A stretch of DNA of 5,960 nucleotides from an uncultured Clostridia bacterium (lineage in GTDB: Bacteria; Bacillota; Clostridia; Christensenellales; Borkfalkiaceae): contig USSJ01000085.1 of the NCBI GenBank assembly GCA_900557285.1, positions 1 to 5,960 on the forward strand, in the 5' to 3' direction. Shown one piece after another: positions 1-4,006 of this stretch. The position numbers and the translations under genes are program-made. How positions within the stretch are numbered: the first letter of the stretch is position 1; each line of letters starts with the position of its first letter. A model generated the notes under the pieces. The model was not told the DNA's origin and made no database searches. It saw nothing but the letters and a program-made list of their open reading frames with translations.

Positions 1-1
1 C

Positions 2-1666
2 GTCGTTCTCAAAAACGGAAAATTCGTCAACGTGTTCACGGGCGAGATTTGCGAGGGCGACATCGCGATCGAGGGCGGCAAGATCGCGGGTTTCGGCAGC
101 TATGAAGGGGAGCGCGAGATCGACATCGCGGGCAAGATCGCTGTCCCCGGGCTCATCGACGCGCACGTTCACATCGAGAGTTCTCAGCTCTCTCCCGAGG
201 AGTTCGCGCGCCTTGTCCTGCCGCGCGGCACGACCACCGTCATCGCCGATCCCCACGAGATCACCAACGTCTGCGGTATAGAGGGCGCGAGGTATATTGC
301 CGAGGCTTCGGCGGGCACCCCGCTCGAAGTGCACGTCATGCTGCCTTCCTGCGTGCCAGCAACGCCCTTCGAAACGAGCGGAGCCGTCATCACGGGCGAG
401 GATACAGAAAAATATATCCGCGAAGATTTCGTATTCGGTCTGGGCGAATTCATGAATTATCCGGGCGTGATCTATAAGGATGCGGAGTGTATTAAGAAGC
501 TGGAGGCGGCGAGAGCGGCAAACCGTGTGATCGACGGGCATGCGCCGTCGACGAGCGGCAAGGGATTGAATGCCTATATCAGTGCAGGGATCAGCACCGA
601 TCATGAATGTATCGGGCCGGAAGAAGCGGCGGAAAAGGTATCCAAGGGAATGTATGTACACCTGCGCGAAGGTTCTGCGACGCGCAATGTGGCGGCGAAT
701 TGCAAAGCGGTGACTGCGGCGAATCTGCGTCGTTTTATGATGTGTACGGATGACCGTCATGCGGCGGATATCAAAGGCAAAGGCCATCTGGACAATGCCT
801 TGCGCGTTGCGGTGAAAGCGGGGCTGGATCCTGTGTGGGCGGTCACGGCGGCGACATTGAATACGGCGGAATGCTATCGTTTGTATGGAAAAGGTGCGAT
901 TGCTCCGGGATATGACGCGGATATTGCCGTATTTGATGATTTGAAGGATTTCAAATGTTCGTACACCTTTAAAAAGGGAAAACTGGTCGCAAAAGACGGC
1001 GAAGCGCTGTTTGACGCAGGGGAAAAGTTTTTGCCGGATGCCGTCAAGAATACCGTGCATATCGGACAGGTTTCGGCGGATTCTTTCAAACTCGGTTTGA
1101 AAGGGAAAAAAGCGAATGTGATACGTCTTATCAGCAACAATGTTGTGACCGAGCGCGTTGTGCGTGTAGTGGAGAGCAAGGATGGGGACGTTGTTCTGCA
1201 GGGTACAGATTTGCTGAAAATGGCGGTCGTGGAGCGGCATCATAAGACGGGAAATATCGGGATCGGATTGCTGGAAGGGTATGGCTTGAAAAACGGCGCG
1301 ATCGCGCTTACGATCGCGCATGATTCGCACAACATCATGGTGCTGGGCGACAACAATGCGGACATGGCTTCTGCGGTGGAAGAGATCCGCAAAATCGGCG
1401 GCGGCATGGTGACGGTGCAGGGCAAAGAGATCCATTCTCTGCCGTTGGACATTGCAGGGCTTATGAGTTCGTTGCCCGCGGAAGAATACATTCGCCGTTC
1501 GGAAGAATTATTGGAAATCGCGTACGGGATGGGTATCTCCCGTGAATTTGAAGCGTTTATGAGTTTATCGTTTTTAGCGCTTCTCGTAATTCCCGATATC
1601 AAACTTTCGGACAGAGGATTGTTTGACGTTACAAAGTTTTCGTTTATGAGCATCGATGCGGAATGA
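2..1666 (+). CDS. ade: Adenine deaminase (AdeC type), 5' end outside window
   Basis: Likely hydrolyses adenine to hypoxanthine and ammonia in the cytoplasm (purine salvage). It is an amidohydrolase-superfamily metalloenzyme. The frame is open from base 2 and reads VVLKNGKFVNVFTGEI, the usual start-proximal strand of this family, so the GTG at 32 is an internal Val codon and the true start lies upstream. Counting from the codon at base 2, visible signatures are DAHVHIESS with the HxH metal ligands at about residues 55-57, ADPHEITNV near 82-90, GLGEFMNYPGV near 146-155, DGHAPSTSGKG near 178-188, STDHE near 198-202 and CTDDRH near 248-253. The C-terminal part carries HHKTGNIGIG and AHDSHNIMVLGDNN, typical of AdeC. 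Visible length is 554 residues against roughly 570-600 for the family, so only a short N-terminus is missing. Codon use changes inside the gene (see findings). It stops at TGA 1664-1666 and is followed by a strong hairpin, so it probably ends its own transcript. Confidence 0.95.
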   Translation, partial: VVLKNGKFVNVFTGEICEGDIAIEGGKIAGFGSYEGEREIDIAGKIAVPGLIDAHVHIESSQLSPEEFARLVLPRGTTTVIADPHEITNVCGIEGARYIAEASAGTPLEVHVMLPSCVPATPFETSGAVITGEDTEKYIREDFVFGLGEFMNYPGVIYKDAECIKKLEAARAANRVIDGHAPSTSGKGLNAYISAGISTDHECIGPEEAAEKVSKGMYVHLREGSATRNVAANCKAVTAANLRRFMMCTDDRHAADIKGKGHLDNALRVAVKAGLDPVWAVTAATLNTAECYRLYGKGAIAPGYDADIAVFDDLKDFKCSYTFKKGKLVAKDGEALFDAGEKFLPDAVKNTVHIGQVSADSFKLGLKGKKANVIRLISNNVVTERVVRVVESKDGDVVLQGTDLLKMAVVERHHKTGNIGIGLLEGYGLKNGAIALTIAHDSHNIMVLGDNNADMASAVEEIRKIGGGMVTVQGKEIHSLPLDIAGLMSSLPAEEYIRRSEELLEIAYGMGISREFEAFMSLSFLALLVIPDIKLSDRGLFDVTKFSFMSIDAE

Positions 1667-1715
1667 TCCTGTTCAGGATTTGAATCTCCGATAGCGGTGC
1701 AAAGATAAGAATTCT

Positions 1716-1753
1716 AAAGCCCGTCGGCGCAAAATTTGCGCCGACGGGCTTTT
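1716..1753 (+). terminator. Likely intrinsic terminator of ade
   Basis: A perfect 18-bp inverted repeat has arms at 1716-1733 and 1735-1752 (AAAGCCCGTCGGCGCAAA and its complement). The practical loop is AAAATTT, and the GC-rich stem ends in a TTTT run at 1750-1753. It lies 50 bases after the ade stop codon. The A-run on the left arm and T-run on the right would let it work in both directions. The T-run is short and followed by CGC, so efficiency is uncertain. Confidence 0.75.
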
Positions 1754-1764
1754 CGCAAAGTAAA

Positions 1765-1809
1765 CCGAAAGGGCTGTCCGCGCCGTTCTTGCGCGGACAG
1801 CCCTTTCGG
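1765..1809. repeat. Second long perfect hairpin, possible back-up terminator
   Basis: Arms at 1765-1783 (CCGAAAGGGCTGTCCGCGC) and 1791-1809 are perfectly complementary over 19 bp, with a CGTTCTT loop. The stem is very stable. The only T-run after the GC part is TTT at 1804-1806, inside the arm, followed by CGGC, so it is a poor classic terminator on the + strand. On the - strand the hairpin is followed by TTTACTTT, which suits termination slightly better, but no - strand gene is visible upstream of it. It could be a second terminator in tandem with the one at 1716-1753 or a dispersed intergenic palindrome. Confidence 0.6.
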
Positions 1810-1868
1810 CAAAAGCGGAGGCTCAAGGTTCAAAGACAGGGTTTAGGTGGTAAAAGCAGACTGTTTAC

Positions 1869-1892
1869 GGGGCGTGAGCGGGGGGGGGTGGG
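1869..1892 (+). repeat. G-rich tract with nine consecutive G
   Basis: A GGGG run (1869-1872), a spacer CGTGAGC, nine G (1880-1888), one T and GGG (1890-1892) give enough G-runs for a four-stack quadruplex motif on the + strand. The nine-G homopolymer is a site where polymerase slippage, or sequencing error, can change the length. It lies about 115 bases before the minD start and outside the likely core promoter. I see no coding sequence around it. Confidence 0.5.
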
Positions 1893-1958
1893 TGAGTGCG
1901 TTTTTTACAAAGAGCGCTATTTTTCGAGGAAAAACAGCAGAATTTTCGGAATGCGGTG

Positions 1959-1967
1959 TGATAAAAT
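1959..1967 (+). promoter_or_regulatory. Probable extended -10 promoter for minD
   Basis: TGATAAAAT at 1959-1967 fits the extended -10 pattern TGnTATAAT with one mismatch. No good -35 box lies 16-18 bases upstream. Transcription would start near 1974, giving a leader of about 30 bases before the minD GTG start. An alternative -35-like TTTACA at 1904-1909 has no matching -10 at normal spacing. Confidence 0.45.
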
Positions 1968-2002
1968 GAATGCTGAAATAAACGAGGCGGAGAAGAAGGA
2001 AG

Positions 2003-2467
2003 GTGGCGCGGAAAATCGTGATCACGTCGGGCAAAGGCGGCGTGGGGAAAACGGCGGTATCGGTGAATCTCGGGATGCGGCTTTCGGAGATGGGGGAACG
2101 GGTGATTCTGGCAGATACCGATTTCGGTCTCAATAATATAGATGTGGTCTGCGGCGTGGAAGAGTCTGTGACGTACGATATTGTGGACGTGATCGAAGGC
2201 AGATGCCGTGCGACGCAGGCGCTTTTGCGGCATCCCGAATTTCCGAATCTGTTTCTGATGGCGTCCAACCATACAGACCCGAATAAATACATATCGCCGC
2301 AGGCGGTGCGGCTGGTGCTGGATTCTCTGGCGCCGCGTTACGATTATATTCTGATCGATGCTCCACCTACATTGGGAGGATGGGTCATGAATATCCTGTG
2401 TGCTTCCGATCAGGTGATCATTCCGGTAGAGGCCAGCCCGTGGCGGCGAACGAGGCGCTCGTCGTAA
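2003..2467 (+). CDS. minD: MinD, N-terminal part (frame broken; ParA-like end)
   Basis: N-terminal half of the septum-site-determining ATPase MinD, which binds the membrane as an ATP-dependent dimer and positions the division inhibitor. The deviant Walker A motif GKGGVGKT is at residues 10-17, the switch I region DTDFGLNNID at 38-47, and the MinD-type stretch TYDIVDVIEGRC at 57-68. The Walker B strand YDYILIDAP is at 113-121. GTG at 2003 is the only usable start: the frame is closed by TAA at 1979-1981 with no ATG, GTG or TTG between, and an AGAAGGAAG purine-rich ribosome site lies just before it. From about residue 122 the protein stops looking like MinD and reads like ParA/Soj (PTLGGWVMNILCASDQVIIP), then ends in an arginine-rich out-of-frame tail at TAA 2465-2467. 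Normal MinD is about 260-270 residues; this piece is 154. It would keep nucleotide-binding motifs but lose the C-terminal fold and membrane helix. Confidence 0.85.
   Translation: MARKIVITSGKGGVGKTAVSVNLGMRLSEMGERVILADTDFGLNNIDVVCGVEESVTYDIVDVIEGRCRATQALLRHPEFPNLFLMASNHTDPNKYISPQAVRLVLDSLAPRYDYILIDAPPTLGGWVMNILCASDQVIIPVEASPWRRTRRSS
2366..2443 (+). other. ParA/Soj-like segment inside minD
   Basis: In the frame of the N-terminal half, residues 122-147 read PTLGGWVMNILCASDQVIIP followed by VEASPW. That resembles the strand after Walker B in ParA/Soj ATPases (DxPPxLG...A.D.VIIPV). MinD normally has AGIEQGF...A there. The equivalent MinD strand (ANEALVVTTPHVSS) appears just afterwards in the other frame, so this structural element is present twice. 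The whole locus, 815 bases, is about 40 bases longer than a normal minD of about 258 codons would need, and the excess is not a multiple of three. Exact borders are inferred. The left border lies in the shared YDYILIDAP region and the right border near CCCGTGGCGGCG at 2438-2449. Confidence 0.6.
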
Positions 2468-2817
2468 CCACGCCGCACGTATCGTCCTTGCGGGACGCGG
2501 ATAAAGTCATCTCCGTTCTGAAAAGTTATCGTCTGAAGAGTGTGGATCTTGTGGTAAATATGGTGCGCGGCGATTTGGTTGCGGACGGAGAAATCTTGTC
2601 GCCCGGAGAGATAGCGGAAATCCTGAAAATTCCGTTGATCGGCATTGTTCCGCAGGAAGACGGGGTTTTTTTGGGAGAACGTCAGGGAAGCGCGCAGAAA
2701 GCATTCAAAATGTTGGCGGCGAATCTTCAGAAAGGGACGCGCAAACTGTACAATGCAACGGGAAAATACAACGGATTTTTCGGCAGTATCCGCCGTTCAT
2801 TGAAGAAAAGTCTGTAA
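2380..2817 (+). CDS. minD: MinD, C-terminal part in a different frame
   Basis: C-terminal half of MinD in the frame +2 relative to the N-terminal half. The MinD-like sequence begins only at about 2440 (VAANEALVVTTPHVSSLRDA). The ATG at 2380 with the ~20 codons after it is probably an out-of-frame read of the ParA-like segment, not a real N-terminus. Conserved points are VTTPHVSSLRDADKVI, the strand VDLVVNMVRGDLV, and IPLIGIVPQEDGVFLGERQG. The protein ends with an amphipathic basic helix, NGFFGSIRRSLKKSL, the membrane-targeting sequence of MinD. The end is intact and well conserved, which suggests the break is recent or an assembly fault. GTG at 2440 is another possible start for a separate product. 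No good ribosome site suits either start. Alone it lacks the ATP-binding Walker A motif. Confidence 0.7.
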   Translation: MGHEYPVCFRSGDHSGRGQPVAANEALVVTTPHVSSLRDADKVISVLKSYRLKSVDLVVNMVRGDLVADGEILSPGEIAEILKIPLIGIVPQEDGVFLGERQGSAQKAFKMLAANLQKGTRKLYNATGKYNGFFGSIRRSLKKSL

Positions 2818-2842
2818 CGGCAGGGCGCTGCAACGTTTTTTT
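2816..2842 (+). terminator. Likely intrinsic terminator of minD
   Basis: The stem AACG-GCAG (2816-2823) pairs with CTGC (2828-2831) and CGTT (2834-2837) around loop GGCG, with a two-base AA bulge on the right. A run of seven T (2836-2842) follows. It overlaps the minD TAA stop and lies between two converging genes. The stem is modest, so efficiency is uncertain. Confidence 0.5.
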
Positions 2843-2883
2843 CGTGGTAAACAATAAAAATTGAAAGGAATTTGTAAAAATTT

Positions 2884-3528
2884 TCAGAATACGTTCTTTT
2901 CAATTCCGTACAAATGCAGGGCATGACCGTGTGTCAGAAGGAAAATGAAATTGACGATAAAGTCGAGAACGACGAGGACGGTCAGGATCCGGACGACCTT
3001 TTGTTTCACGCGGGTAGGCACGCGGTCGGCGAGCGTATAGAGCGGTTTCCAAAGCAGCGACATTCCGACGGTCAGAAGCAATCCCCAAAGCAAAGTCTGG
3101 CTTACGCAGATACTTCCGCAAAGCTGGAAAGTATGGTAACCGTAGTCCCAAAGCGGGTTGTTCAGTCCTCTGGAAAATATAACGCCGACAAAAAGTTCCA
3201 AAGCGGTCGGCGGAATCATGACGAGCAGAAAGTAGAGAAGATATAAAAGAATTTTCAGGCAAACGCGGCGTTCGGCGGGGAGATCGGCGGTACGTTGAAA
3301 CAGGGATCTCAGTCGGCCGTCCTGCGGGGTCCCGAATAACACATACGTCAGGATAACCGTGCTTCCGTAGATGGTGCATAGGGGAAGCGTGAGGAATCCC
3401 CGGTCGAGGATGCGTCCCCACATATTCAGAAAAAAGATCGTTTCTCCGCACCAGCCGAAAAAGGAAAGCAGATAAAACAGCAGTGCCAGGTTGTAAGCGG
3501 ATTCCATCCGCGCGGAAATTGCTTTCAT
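2884..3528 (-). CDS. CmpB-type (PF06541) multi-spanning membrane protein
   Basis: Membrane protein of the family named putative ABC-transporter type IV (CmpB-like); its biochemical role is not established and the transporter label is weak. Family marks are the N-terminal FYLLSFFGWCGETI, DRGFLTLPLCTIYG, then ELFVGVIF followed by LWDYGYHTFQLCGSIC and LLWGLL. Five hydrophobic helices are visible at about residues 11-34, 46-66, 91-118, 139-160 and 180-199, numbered from the ATG chosen here. A basic loop (VPTRVKQKVVR) precedes the last helix, and the tail is short. The start is uncertain: ATG at 3528 is used here, but TTG at 3546 and ATG at 3507 are in frame and none has a clear ribosome site. The gene ends at TGA (2886-2884), converges on minD, and diverges from the MinE-like gene. 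No ATPase partner is nearby. Confidence 0.8.
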   Translation of the reverse strand: MKAISARMESAYNLALLFYLLSFFGWCGETIFFLNMWGRILDRGFLTLPLCTIYGSTVILTYVLFGTPQDGRLRSLFQRTADLPAERRVCLKILLYLLYFLLVMIPPTALELFVGVIFSRGLNNPLWDYGYHTFQLCGSICVSQTLLWGLLLTVGMSLLWKPLYTLADRVPTRVKQKVVRILTVLVVLDFIVNFIFLLTHGHALHLYGIEKNVF

Positions 3529-3544
3529 ATGCTGAAGTTTGTGC

Positions 3545-3559
3545 AAAACAAAATGTTTT
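3545..3559. promoter_or_regulatory. Inverted repeat between divergent genes, possible operator
   Basis: AAAACA-AAA-TGTTTT is a perfect inverted repeat with 6-bp arms and a 3-base centre. It lies in the 51-base gap between the - strand membrane protein (ATG 3528) and the + strand MinE-like gene (ATG 3580). It overlaps a -10-like TATAAA on the - strand (3562 to 3557). The arms are AT-rich and short, so this may be chance. A shared operator for the divergent pair is an inference. Confidence 0.3.
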
Positions 3560-3579
3560 ATAGCCGACGGGAGGAAATT

Positions 3580-3822
3580 ATGAGAAGACTAAGGGATCAC
3601 GCGTTACGGACGAGGCTTGTCCTGGAACGCGAAACACAGCCATTGACCGAAGAGTGCCGCGAAGTGATCGCACAGGATCTGGCAAGGACGCTCGGCGAAT
3701 ATTTTGAACTTGCGGGGGACGTCCGTCTCAAAGTGACGCGCGGCGAAACGATCACGATCTCCATAGAGGCGCATGCACTAAGCGTTCTTCCGTTCGGAGT
3801 GGTACGGGGCGGAGGACTATGA
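3580..3822 (+). CDS. minE: MinE-like cell division topological specificity factor
   Basis: Small 80-residue protein resembling MinE, which stimulates MinD ATPase and drives Min patterning at the membrane. The early segment LRDHALRTRLVLERE matches the MinE anti-MinCD helix pattern (AKERLxxVLxxxR). It is followed by LTEECREVIAQDLARTLGEYFEL, like the MinE stretch of helix and D(I/L)xxVIxKYVxI, then VRLKVTRGETITISIEA, like the strand of the topological-specificity domain. MinE is usually about 80-95 residues. ATG 3580 was chosen because GGGAGG (3569-3574) sits five bases before it. An in-frame ATG at 3553 would add MFYSRREEI, resembling the membrane-targeting N-terminus of MinE, but has no ribosome site. 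Starting at 3580 leaves the protein without that element. It lies near minD but is separated from it by an oppositely oriented gene. The match is by pattern only, and sequence divergence is high. Confidence 0.6.
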   Translation: MRRLRDHALRTRLVLERETQPLTEECREVIAQDLARTLGEYFELAGDVRLKVTRGETITISIEAHALSVLPFGVVRGGGL

Positions 3823-3860
3823 TCGCGGGCTTTTTGCGGCGATCGCCGTCGATTCGGTAA
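3819..3860 (+). CDS. Possible 13-codon peptide overlapping the minE stop
   Basis: ATG 3819-3821 overlaps the MinE-like stop codon as ATGA and has GGAGG at 3811-3815, three bases before it. It encodes MIAGFLRRSPSIR and stops at TAA 3858-3860. The overlap plus ribosome site is the usual sign of a translationally coupled next gene, yet the frame closes at once. It may be a remnant of a lost downstream gene, or chance. No known family is recognisable. Confidence 0.2.
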   Translation: MIAGFLRRSPSIR

Positions 3861-3869
3861 AGAGAAAAA

Positions 3870-3885
3870 ATTCTACATATTGAAT
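3870..3885. promoter_or_regulatory. NrdR-like box 1 (distal)
   Basis: ATTCTACATATTGAAT matches the known NrdR box pattern ACACWATATATWGTGT at 11 of 16 positions, including 9 of the 10 central positions (CTACATATTG). NrdR is the zinc-finger/ATP-cone repressor of ribonucleotide reductase genes. The box starts 33 bases before box 2, about three helical turns, close to the usual tandem spacing. It covers a -35-like TTGAAT at 3880-3885. Confidence 0.5.
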
Positions 3886-3907
3886 CAAAATTTGTGCAAA
3901 ATATACA
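3880..3907 (+). promoter_or_regulatory. Possible promoter P1 under the NrdR boxes
   Basis: TTGAAT (3880-3885) and TATACA (3902-3907) are separated by 16 bases, an acceptable sigma-70 type layout. Each element lies within or overlaps one NrdR-like box, a typical arrangement for repression. Start would be near 3914, which places the hairpin at 3926-3955 in the first bases of its transcript. Confidence 0.35.
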
Positions 3908-3918
3908 AGATATAGTGT
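3903..3918. promoter_or_regulatory. NrdR-like box 2 (proximal)
   Basis: ATACAAGATATAGTGT matches ACACWATATATWGTGT at 14 of 16 positions, with the right half perfect. It lies 88 bases before the nrdD start, where NrdR boxes are expected, and overlaps a -10-like TATACA at 3902-3907. Together with box 1 it suggests repression of nrdD when dNTP (dATP) levels are high. Confidence 0.65.
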
Positions 3919-3925
3919 TTTCATC

Positions 3926-3955
3926 AAAACTGTTGCAAAAGCGGCAGTTTTTTTT
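3926..3955 (+). terminator. Terminator-like hairpin before nrdD
   Basis: AAAACTG (3926-3932) pairs with CAGTTTT (3945-3951). TTGC (3933-3936) can extend the stem with GCGG (3941-3944) through two G-T pairs around an AAAA loop. Eight T follow (3948-3955). It is a good intrinsic terminator for transcripts coming from the MinE-like gene, about 100 bases after its stop. It also lies between the NrdR boxes and nrdD. Confidence 0.65.
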
Positions 3956-3963
3956 GTTGAACG

Positions 3964-3972
3964 TGATATAAT
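3964..3972 (+). promoter_or_regulatory. Extended -10 promoter P2 for nrdD
   Basis: TGATATAAT at 3964-3972 is a perfect extended -10 element (TGnTATAAT). No good -35 is seen at 16-18 bases upstream, where the hairpin and its T-run lie, which extended -10 promoters tolerate. Start near 3979 would give a leader of about 28 bases with the nrdD ribosome site in it. Confidence 0.65.
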
Positions 3973-4006
3973 AATGGAGAATTCAAAAAAGAAGGGGTTT
4001 AGTGTT

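Noticed and set aside
1240..1653. 137-residue - strand frame opposite the end of ade
   Set aside because: Shadow of the adenine deaminase gene; no start signal and no family features.
1644..1826. 60-residue - strand frame across the two hairpins
   Set aside because: It is made mostly of the palindromic stems read in reverse, with no ribosome site. The hairpins explain the open frame.
1789..2136. 115-residue + strand frame overlapping the minD start
   Set aside because: It runs in another frame through conserved minD codons and its product is low-complexity Gly/Arg/Glu. The internal ATG at 1966 lies in the promoter region.
1843..2292. Long - strand reading frames opposite the minD start (149 and 135 residues)
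   Set aside because: They are antisense to clear MinD coding sequence, lack ribosome sites, and their proline/histidine/serine-rich products match nothing recognisable. They reflect codon bias of the real gene.
2366..2443. Programmed ribosomal frameshift joining the two MinD halves
   Set aside because: I see no evident slippery heptamer or stimulating structure, and the duplicated strand (ParA-like then MinD-like) would still disrupt the fold. A chimeric insertion explains it better.
2914..3246. 110-residue + strand frame opposite the membrane protein
   Set aside because: Charged, low-complexity product antisense to a well-supported membrane protein; a shadow.
3821..3844. GATCGC ... GCGATC hairpin just after the MinE-like gene as a terminator
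   Set aside because: Six-bp stem with a 12-base loop and no following T-run; the hairpin at 3926-3955 is a far better terminator.
3538..3903. Shared word TTTGTGCAAAA at 3538-3548 and 3891-3901 in the control regions either side of the MinE-like gene
   Set aside because: Eleven-base matches are expected by chance in a sequence of this length, especially in AT-rich gaps, and the copies are not otherwise placed alike relative to promoters.
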